Shown here in pieces: positions 30,261 to 40,193 of a stretch of 64,000 nt of DNA. The stretch spans positions 1-64,000 of the forward strand of contig CP060294.1 of the NCBI GenBank assembly GCA_014302835.1, read 5' to 3'. Position numbers and translations under genes: made by a program. Source of the DNA: Pedobacter sp. PAMC26386 (GTDB taxonomy: Bacteria > Bacteroidota > Bacteroidia > Sphingobacteriales > Sphingobacteriaceae). The first letter of the stretch is position 1. Each line of letters opens with the position of its first letter. The notes beneath the pieces are model-generated. The model ran no database searches, was not told the origin of the DNA, and saw nothing but the letters and a program-made list of their open reading frames with translations.

Positions 30261-31550
30261 ATGATGACCAATTTTGTTGATGAATTAAGATGGAGAGGCA
30301 TGTTACATGATATCATGCCCAATGCAGAAGATAAACTAAATGAAGGTATGTGCTCAGGATATATCGGTTTTGATCCTACAGCAGATTCCTTACATGTTGG
30401 TCACCTGACACAGATTATGACATTAATCCATTTTCAGCGTGCAGGCCATAAGCCTTATGCACTGGTTGGTGGCGCTACTGGTATGGTTGGTGACCCATCA
30501 GGTAAATCTGAAGAAAGAAATTTACTGACGGAAGAAATACTGGCTCATAATCTGGATGGGATCAAAAAACAGTTGAATCAATTTTTAAACTTCAGTACAG
30601 CGGATAATGGTGCTGTAATGGTTAATAATGCAGATTGGTTCAAAGGCTTCAGTTTCCTTGATTTTATCAGGGATGTAGGAAAACATATTACTGTGAACTA
30701 TATGATGGCCAAAGACAGTGTGAGAAAACGTTTGGAAGGCGATACCGGAATGTCTTTTACTGAATTCAGTTACCAGCTGATCCAAGGTTATGATTTCTAT
30801 TATTTATGGAAAAATAACAACTGTACAATCCAGATGGGTGGTTCTGATCAATGGGGTAATATTGTAACAGGAACTGAGTTTATCAGACGTAAAGACAGAG
30901 GAACTGCTTACGGTTTGACAACACAACTGATTAAAAAGTCTGATGGTACTAAATTCGGAAAAACTGAAAGTGGTGCAATCTGGTTAGATCCTGAAAAAAC
31001 TTCACCTTATAAATATTACCAGTTCTGGTTAAATGCAACGGATTCGGATGCCAAATCATGGATACGTATTTTTACTTTGCTTACGCAGCTGGAATTGGAG
31101 AAATTAGAAGCAGAACATGATGCAGCACCTCATTTGAGGATTTTGCAGAAAGCACTCGCTACTGATATTACGATAAGAACACACTCTGAAGCTGCTTTAG
31201 AAACAGCTGTTAAAACTTCAGAATTCTTATTTGGTAATGGTTCATTGTTATTTTTAGAAAGTCTGAGTCCTGCTCATATTCTTGAAATATTTGAAGGAGT
31301 GCCTCAGTTTGTGATCAGCCGCGAAGAATTGGCTGCTGGTATTGACGTAGCAACTTTACTTGCAGAAAAAACGACTGTATTCCCTTCAAAAGGAGAAGTG
31401 AAGAAAACAATACAAGGTGGTGGATTGAGTGTTAATAAAGAAAAGGTAGCAGAGGTTACTGCCAGTTATACTGTCAGCAACCTGATTAATGAGCAATATA
31501 TAATCGTTCAGAAAGGTAAAAAGAATTATTTTCTGCTGATTGCAGAATAG
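30261..31550 (+). CDS. tyrS: Tyrosyl-tRNA synthetase
   Basis: A 429-aa class I aminoacyl-tRNA synthetase charging tRNA-Tyr. The HIGH-type motif is LHVGHLTQ (about residues 45-52) and the KMSKS-type motif is KFGKTESG. GGSDQWGNIVTG is typical of bacterial TyrS. An S4 RNA-binding domain forms the C-terminus (about 365-429). Either of two adjacent ATGs may be the start. Its stop codon directly abuts the stop of the convergent LuxE-like gene, leaving no intergenic base. Confidence 0.97.
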   Translation: MMTNFVDELRWRGMLHDIMPNAEDKLNEGMCSGYIGFDPTADSLHVGHLTQIMTLIHFQRAGHKPYALVGGATGMVGDPSGKSEERNLLTEEILAHNLDGIKKQLNQFLNFSTADNGAVMVNNADWFKGFSFLDFIRDVGKHITVNYMMAKDSVRKRLEGDTGMSFTEFSYQLIQGYDFYYLWKNNNCTIQMGGSDQWGNIVTGTEFIRRKDRGTAYGLTTQLIKKSDGTKFGKTESGAIWLDPEKTSPYKYYQFWLNATDSDAKSWIRIFTLLTQLELEKLEAEHDAAPHLRILQKALATDITIRTHSEAALETAVKTSEFLFGNGSLLFLESLSPAHILEIFEGVPQFVISREELAAGIDVATLLAEKTTVFPSKGEVKKTIQGGGLSVNKEKVAEVTASYTVSNLINEQYIIVQKGKKNYFLLIAE

Positions 31551-32549
31551 TTATTGAACCAGCAGATTACAACCTCTGATGTCTGCATTGTCAAAACGGC
31601 CAAGTACCTCAAAGGAACTACCTGGTAATAAACGGCCCAGGTCCTGTGTAGCGATAAATGAACAGGAGTTAATGTTGGCAAGATCAATGACATTTATTCC
31701 TCCTGTTTGAGTAGAATTGAGGAGTGTTAGGGGATCATTTGTGTCCCTTAACATAATCTTCATCCAGTTGGGGCAATCAAATACACCATTACCCGCAGAA
31801 TAAGCTTGTGAAAGCAGTTCAGTCATCCCGTATTCACTGTGAATAGCATCTACACCAAATCCGTTTTTCAGAATTTCATGTAATTCTTCCCTGACCATTT
31901 CTTTTCTTTTCCCTTTCATACCACCAGTTTCCATGACAATTAATTCAGGGAAGTCTATTTGATGAAGTTCAAGAAAATCAAGCAGGGCATAGGTTACGCC
32001 AATTAAAATAGTTTTCTGTCCCGTTTTTTTTAAGGCAGTTAATTTATTGAAAAGCTCTTCATGATTGTGCAGAAAGTAGCCGCTGTCAGGATGTTTACTT
32101 TGTTTGAGTAAAGCATCAATCATGTAGATTAATGAAGAACCATCTCTTTCCAGGTAAGAAGGAAGTAAAGCCAGCAGACATGTATCTTCAACTTTACCAT
32201 AAAATTGTTCAAAAGCTTTATTGAAGCTATCTTCATAGACTTGCAGGTCTGTGACTAAATGTTTACTCTGAATCTGTCCTGTAGTACCGGAGCTGCTGAA
32301 AATGATTTCCTCTTTATCCGTATTACTGACCACACGATGGCTTTTGAAAAAACTAATCGGTAGATAAGGAATTTCAGTAACCTGCTTGATCTGATCTACC
32401 TTGATATTCAAATTTGTTATGAACTGACGATAAGGTACGCAAAACTCCGCCTGATATTTAAAGATAGCCAGTGCGGCATCATTAAATTGTTTTTCATTGC
32501 GGATAGAAAATATTTGAGGGATTAATGGTTTCACATTGCAAAAATACAC
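31551..32549 (-). CDS. LuxE/PaaK-like acyl-activating protein
   Basis: A 332-aa member of the ANL-related LuxE acyl-protein synthetase family. The AMP-forming loop is FSSSGTTGQ (about residues 84-92), and ETGGMKGKRKEM plus SEYGMTELLSQAY are conserved in LuxE/PaaK proteins. LuxE in luminous bacteria activates fatty acids with ATP and holds them as an acyl-enzyme. No lux genes are nearby, so bioluminescence is not implied; the substrate is unknown. It is the last of three minus-strand genes with a membrane protein and an Ntn acylase. Confidence 0.75.
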   Translation of the reverse strand: MYFCNVKPLIPQIFSIRNEKQFNDAALAIFKYQAEFCVPYRQFITNLNIKVDQIKQVTEIPYLPISFFKSHRVVSNTDKEEIIFSSSGTTGQIQSKHLVTDLQVYEDSFNKAFEQFYGKVEDTCLLALLPSYLERDGSSLIYMIDALLKQSKHPDSGYFLHNHEELFNKLTALKKTGQKTILIGVTYALLDFLELHQIDFPELIVMETGGMKGKRKEMVREELHEILKNGFGVDAIHSEYGMTELLSQAYSAGNGVFDCPNWMKIMLRDTNDPLTLLNSTQTGGINVIDLANINSCSFIATQDLGRLLPGSSFEVLGRFDNADIRGCNLLVQ

Positions 32550-32588
32550 AAACAGATCATTAGATGGATTTTTAACAGCGCCTTAATT

Positions 32589-32939
32589 TTATGCCGTTAC
32601 TTTTTTTAAGAGCACAGCTTTTCTGAACTGGTAACCACAATAACCACTCACTGCAGCTACAAAACCTCCTAGAAGTGAAGAAATCAGCAGGATTAACCAC
32701 CAGGCATGAAGACCAAACATTTCAGCTATCCGCGAAACCAGCAGATTATGATTCGGCAGGCTTTTGTACAAAGCTACCCCCGTCCATAATAAGAGAATGG
32801 CAAAAAAAGGTTGCCACAATGATAGTTTTGCGGTTTTACCAATCAGCCCGCAAGTGGCAAATGAGATGATTACAATCACCCACCACGGTAAAATCAATTG
32901 TAATAGAAAAGAGGCGATAAGTATAACGAGAAAGACCAT
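32589..32939 (-). CDS. Small hydrophobic membrane protein
   Basis: A 116-aa protein with about four hydrophobic helices (starting MVFLVILIASFLLQLILPWW) and a basic C-terminus RKAVLLKKVTA. I do not recognise a characterised family. It lies 3 nt after the penicillin-acylase-family gene and 39 nt before the LuxE-like gene, all on the minus strand, so it is probably cotranscribed. Confidence 0.7.
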   Translation of the reverse strand: MVFLVILIASFLLQLILPWWVIVIISFATCGLIGKTAKLSLWQPFFAILLLWTGVALYKSLPNHNLLVSRIAEMFGLHAWWLILLISSLLGGFVAAVSGYCGYQFRKAVLLKKVTA

Positions 32940-32942
32940 GTG

Positions 32943-35381
32943 CTATTTTTTAGAAATTTTTAAACGAGAAAGAACTTTACCTTGTGTATCATCAGCAGAT
33001 TGCATCAGGTAGAGATCATATAATTTACCATTTGCCCAGGTATGAATCATGTCATCATAGAAAAAGCTGCCTGGATTACCGGATTGTCCACCGGGATAAA
33101 CTCCGTGGGCTTTTGGTATTTTTCCAAGTTCGACAATCATCCTCCAGGATGGTCCATTCGTTTCGCCCAGAGCATTGATGGTACTTTTAGCTCCACCAAT
33201 CATCAAATTTTCTGAACCTAAACCTGGGATATTTGCCAAATGTGGTACATGAGTTTGTTTGACATTAGCCCATTGCCAGTTTTTACCGATTGGCCCGTAT
33301 TTTCGTTCCAGGCTGTCACAGGCATATTTAAATGCTTCATTAACCAGGTCATTTAGTGTTTCTTTCTGAGGCGTATTCACGTTATCGAACCATTTTGAGT
33401 CCGGATCTTTTAAAATTAGTTGTGTAGTCCGGTCTTTTGAGGGGTAACGCATCGGTACTGAGGCAATTGTAAATTCATCATCCCAGATATCAACGAACAA
33501 ACGTTTAGTCCATAGGTCAAAAATACTACCGGCTACTGCTTTTGCCGAGAAAAATTTATCCCATTTAGTAGTGATCTCTAAAGCTTCTTTTTGTGTTGCA
33601 TTTAATTTTATGGGGTCAACTTTTGCTAACAGTGTGGGCAGTAAATCCTGTGCAAGTATACTGTAACTATCGCTCTGCATAATTCGGATACTATCTGCCG
33701 TTGCACTTTTCATGGCTTTCAACCGGTCATTAATCCTTTTTCCTCTTTCATAAGAGCCAAATTCCCAGTTGATATAATAAGGGTAAGTTGGATCTGTAGA
33801 AGATTGATTTGCAGAGCTGACAAAGTTTCTTTCCGGATTTTTAACTGTAGGGTTCTGAGCAGCAGGTATCCATCCCTGCCAGTCATTTTTAGGATCAGAA
33901 CCATCTAGAATGAATTTACCCTGATCTTTCCATTTCAAAGGAAATTTTCCATTCGCCGTGATGGCAATGTCATTTGCCGAAGAAGCAAAGATGAAATTCT
34001 GCGCCGGGGCAGTGTAATAGGTTAAAGCTTTCCGGTAATCATTGTAATTTTTCCCCCTGTTCAGATAATAGAAAGTCATGAGTTCGTTTGATTGATCATG
34101 AGCAATCCATCGTAAGGCATTTCCGGTAGGTATATTATTGGCCATTTTGAGTTTCTCAGGTTTCTGGAAATAAACGACAGGGCCATGATGCGTATAAAAA
34201 ACAGTATCTATTTCGTTTTTAGTACCTCTGATTTTGATTGTTTCTAATCTTACCGTGGTGTTTTTCCAGGCGTTATTATATTTGTATTGCTGATGAGAAT
34301 CATCTTTAAATGTAATCTGGTAGAAGTCAAGAACATCTGCCGCGACATTGGTTACTCCCCAGGCAATATCCTTATTGAAACCAATTGTGATTCCTGGTGC
34401 GCCTGGCAGGGATACTCCATAAGCATTTAGCCCTGGTGCATTTAACTGGATCTGATACCAGATAGAAGGCAAGGTTAAATTAAGATGTGGGTCATTGGCA
34501 AGAATCGGATAACCTGACGCTGTTTTTGCACCAGACAAGGCCCAGTTATTACTGCCAATACCATCTTCGAGTACTTTAGTTTTTACTTTGCCCGTAGTCA
34601 TTTCTGTAAAAGGAGCGGAGGGTTGAGGTATGTTCAGTGGTTTGAAATCCCATTTTGTTCCAACAGGAATAATCGGGTCTTCACGGAAAGGATAGTCTGG
34701 AAATAAATCGGCAGTTATTTGAGGCCCATATTTTTTCAAAATGTTACTCATGTAAAACTCATCAGAACCCATGGCTAGTACCGCTGACATTTGCTTCAGC
34801 AATAAAGCACATTTAAGTGGTGTCCAGTCTTCTGGTTTAAAATCCAGTATTTTATACTCTAAAGGAAGCTGCGAGCTGGAAAGAGAATGGATATAATCAT
34901 TGATTCCATCTGTATAAGCCTCAATCATCTCTTTTGATTTGGGGTCTGCCATCATTCCCTTTAATGAATTCTCCGCCCCATAAACCATGCCCATACGACG
35001 CTGGTACCGGTCTAGTTCAATTGCTTTCGCACCAACCACCTCAGATAATCTGCCGGCTGCATAACGTGTTTGGAAATCCATTTGCCATAAACGGTTCATT
35101 GCGGTGATATAACCCTGGGTATAATATACGTCATGATCATTTTTAGCAAAAACGTGTGGAATCATTCGATCATCAAAAATGACCTCAACTGCTTCTTGGG
35201 TGTTTTTTAACTTGATGGCATCATTTTTTGAAATGCTCATTTTTTCTGCATTCTGCCAAAAACCCGTAAATGGGTTAAGAAATTTCAAGAGTGGGGGAAG
35301 GCTACCAAATTTGGTATTTAAGACAAAGGCTAACAGTACTGGTATAATGACGCAAATAAATGCTTTGAATTTGTTCCTCAT
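32943..35381 (-). CDS. Penicillin acylase family Ntn hydrolase
   Basis: About 812 aa when started at the ATG at 35381 (MRNKFKAFICVIIPVLLAF), which gives a clean signal/anchor segment; an in-frame ATG 105 nt upstream adds a non-typical leader. These enzymes are made as precursors that cut themselves to expose an N-terminal Ser or Cys. The predicted nucleophile is Ser277 in GIGSNNWALSG. Further motifs are NDPHLNLTLPSIWYQ and the PGAPGITIGFNKDIAWGVTN region. Family members hydrolyse amides such as penicillin G, acyl-homoserine lactones or cyclic lipopeptides. The substrate here is unknown; resistance to beta-lactams should not be assumed. Probably periplasmic. Confidence 0.88.
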   Translation of the reverse strand: MRNKFKAFICVIIPVLLAFVLNTKFGSLPPLLKFLNPFTGFWQNAEKMSISKNDAIKLKNTQEAVEVIFDDRMIPHVFAKNDHDVYYTQGYITAMNRLWQMDFQTRYAAGRLSEVVGAKAIELDRYQRRMGMVYGAENSLKGMMADPKSKEMIEAYTDGINDYIHSLSSSQLPLEYKILDFKPEDWTPLKCALLLKQMSAVLAMGSDEFYMSNILKKYGPQITADLFPDYPFREDPIIPVGTKWDFKPLNIPQPSAPFTEMTTGKVKTKVLEDGIGSNNWALSGAKTASGYPILANDPHLNLTLPSIWYQIQLNAPGLNAYGVSLPGAPGITIGFNKDIAWGVTNVAADVLDFYQITFKDDSHQQYKYNNAWKNTTVRLETIKIRGTKNEIDTVFYTHHGPVVYFQKPEKLKMANNIPTGNALRWIAHDQSNELMTFYYLNRGKNYNDYRKALTYYTAPAQNFIFASSANDIAITANGKFPLKWKDQGKFILDGSDPKNDWQGWIPAAQNPTVKNPERNFVSSANQSSTDPTYPYYINWEFGSYERGKRINDRLKAMKSATADSIRIMQSDSYSILAQDLLPTLLAKVDPIKLNATQKEALEITTKWDKFFSAKAVAGSIFDLWTKRLFVDIWDDEFTIASVPMRYPSKDRTTQLILKDPDSKWFDNVNTPQKETLNDLVNEAFKYACDSLERKYGPIGKNWQWANVKQTHVPHLANIPGLGSENLMIGGAKSTINALGETNGPSWRMIVELGKIPKAHGVYPGGQSGNPGSFFYDDMIHTWANGKLYDLYLMQSADDTQGKVLSRLKISKK

Positions 35382-35673
35382 ATAAATTGAATTGCCGGTT
35401 AATTGGATTTCGTGGTCTGGTATTCTTAGGCAATTTAATACAAAACTGGATTGATTGCTAATGTTAATCAGATTTATGTGTTTCATCTGAAGATTTGGCT
35501 AAGTCTGTTAAAGAAAATGCTAAATAGATTCAGCAAAGCGGATTATGAATGTAAAACTTTGAAATCTTGTGTGAATTATATCTGAAAAACCTTGTGTTTT
35601 GGCATAATAATTAACACTTTAGCTATACCAACAAGACAATTTACATAGATAAACAGATTACGGAAACCTTTTT

Positions 35674-38145
35674 ATGGAAGAACTCGAAGAACAAGGAAAC
35701 GAAATAAAGGACAACGAAAATATTAAGGAAATTGTTGAATCTAATATTCAACATTTAAATAATCCGGTATTAGCGTTAAAACCGATAGTTAAGAAATATT
35801 TGACACAGGTTTATGATGTACGTAAAGAAGGGAACAAATTTTTCTTTTCGGACGGAGAGGCTTGTGTGGAAGTGAGAGTAGTCAGTAATGAAATTATCCG
35901 GGTCAGACTGGCTCCTCACAGTGTTTTTCTGGAAGATTTTTCTTACGCTGTCCCGGTTGTGGACCAGAAAGTAAGCACGTTCAATTTAGATGAGCAGGAA
36001 GATTGCTATGCAATTGCGACTAATACTATTACCTGTAAAATCAGAAAATCCGATTTTCATATCTCATTTATAGAGAATCTGACACAAACAGTCATGAGTG
36101 AAGATGCTTCTCCGATGCACTGGGAAGAAAATGCAGATTTTGGTGGCTATTATGTTTTTGCTACTAAAAAATGTTTTCCGGAAGAGAATTTTTTCGGTCT
36201 GGGCGATAAGTCGGGGAATATGAACCTGCGCGGCCGGCATTTTCAAAACTGGAATACTGATGCTTATTCTTTTAGCTGGGATCAAGACCCATTATATAGA
36301 ACAATTCCGTTTTATACAGGCGTTCATCAGAAATCTGCTTACGGTATTTTCTTTGACAATACCTTTCGTTCTTATTTTGATTTCGGAAAAGAAGATAACG
36401 ATAAGACCAGTTTCTGGGCAGACGGCGGTGAATTGCAATATTATTATATCCATGGACCACATATGATGGATGTGGTTAAACGATATCAAAGTTTGACAGG
36501 AACACACCCAATGCCTCCTAAATGGGCTTTAGGTTATCATCAGTGCCGCTGGAGCTATTATCCGGAAACCAAAGTAAAAGCAGTAGCAGAAGGATTCCGT
36601 TCCAGAGAAATTCCGTGCGATGCGATTTATTTTGACATCGATTATATGGACGGTTACCGTTGTTTCACCTGGAACAAGAAACACTTTCCAGATCCAAGGA
36701 AAATGATCAAAGAACTGGCCGATGATGGGTTTAAAACCGTAGTGATGATCGATCCGGGAATTAAAGTCGATGATAATTACTGGGTATTTAAAGAAGGAAA
36801 AGAAAATAATTACTTCTGCAGAAGGAGTGATGACTACTTTATGGAAGGCCATGTATGGCCTGGCAGATGTCAGTTCCCGGATTTCACGAACCCTACAGTA
36901 AGAGAATGGTGGGGTGGGCTCTATAAAGAATTGGTGGATATGGGTGTAGCAGGGGTATGGAATGATATGAATGAGCCGGCAGTTTTTGGTGCAGGAACTT
37001 TCCCTAACGATGTTCGTCACAACTACGATGGACACAGAGGATCGCACCGGAAAGCACATAACGTCTACGGGATGCAAATGGTTCGTTCAACCTATGACGG
37101 ATTAAAAAAATTGATGCGTAACAAGCGTCCTTTTACCATCACAAGGGCAGGATATGCCGGAATGCAGCGGTACGGTTGTGTCTGGACAGGTGATAATGTG
37201 GCGAGTTGGGAACATTTGAAAATTGGAAATATTCAATGCCAGCGGATGTCTGTTTCGGGAGTTCCGTTTTGCGGAACTGATATCGGTGGTTTTAGTGGAG
37301 AACCCGATGGAGAACTGTTTACCAGGTGGATTCAGCTAGGTACTTTCTCTCCATTTATGCGTGCACACTCTGCGGGCGATACCGCTGAAAGAGAACCCTG
37401 GAGTTTCGGGGAACCTTATACCGCTATCAACCGTAAGTTTATTGAGCTGAGATACCGGTTAATGCCTTACCTGTATTCTGTTTTCTGGGAACATCACCGT
37501 TATGGTTTTCCAATTTTAAGACCGCTGGTGATGCTGGAACAGGAAAATGTGAGCAATCATTTCAGACAAGATGAATTTGCCTTCGGCGATAAAATCCTGG
37601 TATGTCCTATTTTAGAACAGGGAGCCGTTTCAAGAACCGTTTATTTGCCAAAAGGGCAATGGTATAATTTCTGGACACATGAATTGCTTGGTGGCGAAAA
37701 TGAACACTTAGTAGCTGCACCATTAGAAGATATGCCTATCTTCATCAAAGCTGGTGCTGTGATTCCGGAGTATCCGGTCATGCAGTATGTAGGCGAGAAA
37801 AATGTAGAGGAAGTATTGTTGAATATTTATTATTCAAATTATGAAGTGAATTCATTTTTCTTTGAGGATCACGGAGACACCTTCGCTTATGAACAGGACA
37901 TCTATTCAGAGAAGAAGTTTACTGTGAAGGGAAATGATCGTCGTTTACTGATTCAGCAGAAACTGGAAGGCTTATATACACCGAACTACGAGACTTACAA
38001 TTATAATTTAATTGGTATTCCATTTGGTGTCAAAAAAGTCATTATCGACGGATTGGAAATCAAAGATTACCTGACCGACGATAGAAATTGTTTACGTTTT
38101 AAAACCAATAAAAACTTCGCTGTGATCCAGATCCAGGGAGAGTAA
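35674..38145 (+). CDS. GH31 family alpha-glucosidase
   Basis: An 823-aa glycoside hydrolase. The N-terminal beta-sandwich (to about residue 270) precedes the (beta/alpha)8 barrel. The catalytic nucleophile Asp431 is in GVWNDMNEPAVF, and the acid/base Asp507 is in WTGDNVASWEHL. No signal peptide is present: the N-terminus is acidic (MEELEEQGNEIKDNENIKE), so the enzyme is probably cytoplasmic. It likely cleaves alpha-glucosidic bonds from glycogen or maltodextrin breakdown. It precedes glgB by 80 bp on the same strand, with a perfect palindrome between them. Confidence 0.93.
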   Translation: MEELEEQGNEIKDNENIKEIVESNIQHLNNPVLALKPIVKKYLTQVYDVRKEGNKFFFSDGEACVEVRVVSNEIIRVRLAPHSVFLEDFSYAVPVVDQKVSTFNLDEQEDCYAIATNTITCKIRKSDFHISFIENLTQTVMSEDASPMHWEENADFGGYYVFATKKCFPEENFFGLGDKSGNMNLRGRHFQNWNTDAYSFSWDQDPLYRTIPFYTGVHQKSAYGIFFDNTFRSYFDFGKEDNDKTSFWADGGELQYYYIHGPHMMDVVKRYQSLTGTHPMPPKWALGYHQCRWSYYPETKVKAVAEGFRSREIPCDAIYFDIDYMDGYRCFTWNKKHFPDPRKMIKELADDGFKTVVMIDPGIKVDDNYWVFKEGKENNYFCRRSDDYFMEGHVWPGRCQFPDFTNPTVREWWGGLYKELVDMGVAGVWNDMNEPAVFGAGTFPNDVRHNYDGHRGSHRKAHNVYGMQMVRSTYDGLKKLMRNKRPFTITRAGYAGMQRYGCVWTGDNVASWEHLKIGNIQCQRMSVSGVPFCGTDIGGFSGEPDGELFTRWIQLGTFSPFMRAHSAGDTAEREPWSFGEPYTAINRKFIELRYRLMPYLYSVFWEHHRYGFPILRPLVMLEQENVSNHFRQDEFAFGDKILVCPILEQGAVSRTVYLPKGQWYNFWTHELLGGENEHLVAAPLEDMPIFIKAGAVIPEYPVMQYVGEKNVEEVLLNIYYSNYEVNSFFFEDHGDTFAYEQDIYSEKKFTVKGNDRRLLIQQKLEGLYTPNYETYNYNLIGIPFGVKKVIIDGLEIKDYLTDDRNCLRFKTNKNFAVIQIQGE

Positions 38146-38183
38146 GTATGCGGGTATTTTCCTGAAAGAAGCATTTTGAACTA

Positions 38184-38205
38184 AGCGAGTGTTTAAACAC
38201 TCGCT
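38184..38205. promoter_or_regulatory. Perfect 22-bp palindrome before glgB
   Basis: AGCGAGTGTTT (38184-38194) is immediately followed by its exact reverse complement (38195-38205), ending 20 nt before the glgB ATG. No T-run follows, so it does not look like a terminator. Probable operator for a dimeric regulator, or an attenuating hairpin in the leader. Confidence 0.55.
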
Positions 38206-38225
38206 GAATATAATCCCTTAAAATA

Positions 38226-40187
38226 ATGGCTAAAGCGAATCAGGGTAAACCTGTTAATGAAATTATTGCCGTATCTGCAGATATACCTGTCTGGGTTTTT
38301 AGTTTACTGACAGATTTTGATGTTGCCTTGTTTATTTCTGGCAAACACTTTCGTTTGTATGAAAAAATGGGTGCACATCTTTTGACAGTGAAACAGACCG
38401 AAGGGACTTATTTTTCAGTATGGGCACCAAATGCAAAGGATGTTTATGTTACTGGTGATTTTAATCAGTGGCATGCAACTACTCACCGGTTGTATAAAAG
38501 ACTGGATGAATCCGGAATTTGGGAAGGCTTTATTCCAGCTTTAGGAAAAGGGACAGTTTATAAATATTTTGTCAAAGGATTTGACGGGAAGGATTATGAG
38601 AAGGGAGATCCTTTTGCAACCAGGTGGGAGCATCCGCCGCAAACCGCTTCTGTAGTTTGGGATACAGACTATAAATGGAAAGACAAAGCATGGCTGAAGA
38701 AGCGTCCTGAATTAAATGCATTAGGCCAGCCAATGTCTGTATATGAAGTCCATTTAGGCTCTTGGCAATGTGATCCTTCAGAACCTGACCGTATTCTAAC
38801 CTATAAAGAAATAGCGAATACGCTGGTTCCTTATGTTGTGGAAATGGGCTTTACCCACGTGGAGCTGATGCCAATCATGGAATATCCTTATTATCCTTCA
38901 TGGGGTTATCAGATTACCGGATATTATGCTGCAAGTTCCAGACACGGGACACCACAGGAGCTGATGTACCTGATAGAACAATTTCATCAGCATGATATTG
39001 CTGTGGTATTGGATTGGGTTCCTTCACATTTTCCTGGTGATGCACATGGACTGTTCCATTTTGACGGGACACATCTGTATGAACATGCCGATATGCGTAA
39101 AGGCTTTCATCCCGATTGGAAATCATATATTTTCAATTATGACCGGAATGAGGTGCGTTCTTTTCTAATCAGTAATGCTATGTACTGGCTGGATCAGTTC
39201 CATGCTGATGGTTTACGTGTGGATGCTGTAGCATCTATGCTATATTTTGACTTTTCCAGAAAAGCAGGAGACGCAGCGACTAACGAATTTGGAGGTTCAG
39301 AAAATCTAGGTGCTATCCAGTTTCTTAAAGATCTGAATGAATCAATCTATACTAATTTTAAAGGCGTACAGACAATTGCAGAAGAAAGCAGTACTTATCC
39401 GGGAGTTACACATCCTGTAGCTCAGGGAGGATTGGGATTCGGTATGAAGTGGATGATGGGATGGATGAACGATACCCTGAAGTATTTTAAAACTGATCCT
39501 ATAGACCGGAAGTATAACCACCATCAGCTTACTTTTAGCATTACTTATGCTTTTTCTGAGCGGTTTATGTTACCTTTTTCGCATGATGAGGTAGTTCACG
39601 GTAAATCGTCCATGATTTATAAAATGCCGGGTGATGAGTGGCGAAAACATGCCAATCTGCGTCTTTTATATGCTTATATGTTTACCCAGCCAGGCACTAA
39701 ACTGCTGTTTATGGGAAATGAATTTGCACAGAACGGAGAGTGGAACTTTACCCGCTCACTGGAATGGGATTTATTGCAGTATAAATCTCACTTGGGAATG
39801 CAGACTTATGTGAAAGCACTGAATAAATTGTATCGTGCAGAAGCTGGCTTATATGATTTTAATTTTTCTGCGGAAGGATTTGAATGGATCAGTGCTGACG
39901 ATAAGGATCATTCTATCTTTGTTTATACCCGTAAAGGGCATAAAGCAAAGGATACACTGATTATTATCCTGAATATGACACCAGTATACCGACAGAATTA
40001 TAAGATTGGATTACCATTTAAAGCTTCATGGAAAGAAATATTTAACAGTGACGCTACTGAATTTTTTGGAAGTGGTAAACTGAATGCCACTGTTTTTCTG
40101 CCTGAGGCTATAAAAGCAAATGGGAGAGATTATTCTATTGCGATCAATATTGCGCCATTAGGGGCGATGGTACTGAAATCAGTATAA
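38226..40187 (+). CDS. glgB: 1,4-alpha-glucan branching enzyme
   Basis: A 653-aa GH13 enzyme that makes alpha-1,6 branches in glycogen. An N-terminal CBM48-like domain (YFSVWAPNAKDVYVTGDFNQW, about residues 59-79) precedes the barrel. The catalytic set is Asp333 in GLRVDAVASMLY, Glu386/387 in AEESSTYPG, and Asp in FSHDEVVHGK. The size matches the shorter bacterial branching enzymes. With the upstream GH31 enzyme it forms a glycogen/alpha-glucan group. glgA and glgC are not in the window. Confidence 0.96.
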   Translation: MAKANQGKPVNEIIAVSADIPVWVFSLLTDFDVALFISGKHFRLYEKMGAHLLTVKQTEGTYFSVWAPNAKDVYVTGDFNQWHATTHRLYKRLDESGIWEGFIPALGKGTVYKYFVKGFDGKDYEKGDPFATRWEHPPQTASVVWDTDYKWKDKAWLKKRPELNALGQPMSVYEVHLGSWQCDPSEPDRILTYKEIANTLVPYVVEMGFTHVELMPIMEYPYYPSWGYQITGYYAASSRHGTPQELMYLIEQFHQHDIAVVLDWVPSHFPGDAHGLFHFDGTHLYEHADMRKGFHPDWKSYIFNYDRNEVRSFLISNAMYWLDQFHADGLRVDAVASMLYFDFSRKAGDAATNEFGGSENLGAIQFLKDLNESIYTNFKGVQTIAEESSTYPGVTHPVAQGGLGFGMKWMMGWMNDTLKYFKTDPIDRKYNHHQLTFSITYAFSERFMLPFSHDEVVHGKSSMIYKMPGDEWRKHANLRLLYAYMFTQPGTKLLFMGNEFAQNGEWNFTRSLEWDLLQYKSHLGMQTYVKALNKLYRAEAGLYDFNFSAEGFEWISADDKDHSIFVYTRKGHKAKDTLIIILNMTPVYRQNYKIGLPFKASWKEIFNSDATEFFGSGKLNATVFLPEAIKANGRDYSIAINIAPLGAMVLKSV

Positions 40188-40193
40188 CAACAA

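Noticed and set aside
31551..32549. Bioluminescence operon because of the LuxE-like gene
   Set aside because: No luxA, luxB, luxC or luxD homologue is present in the window; LuxE-like proteins are common in non-luminous bacteria.
32943..35381. Beta-lactam resistance gene because of the penicillin acylase family
   Set aside because: The family has many amide substrates; sequence does not indicate penicillin as the natural one.
36529..37077. A 182-aa minus-strand reading frame
   Set aside because: Antisense to the catalytic barrel of the GH31 gene; no independent support.
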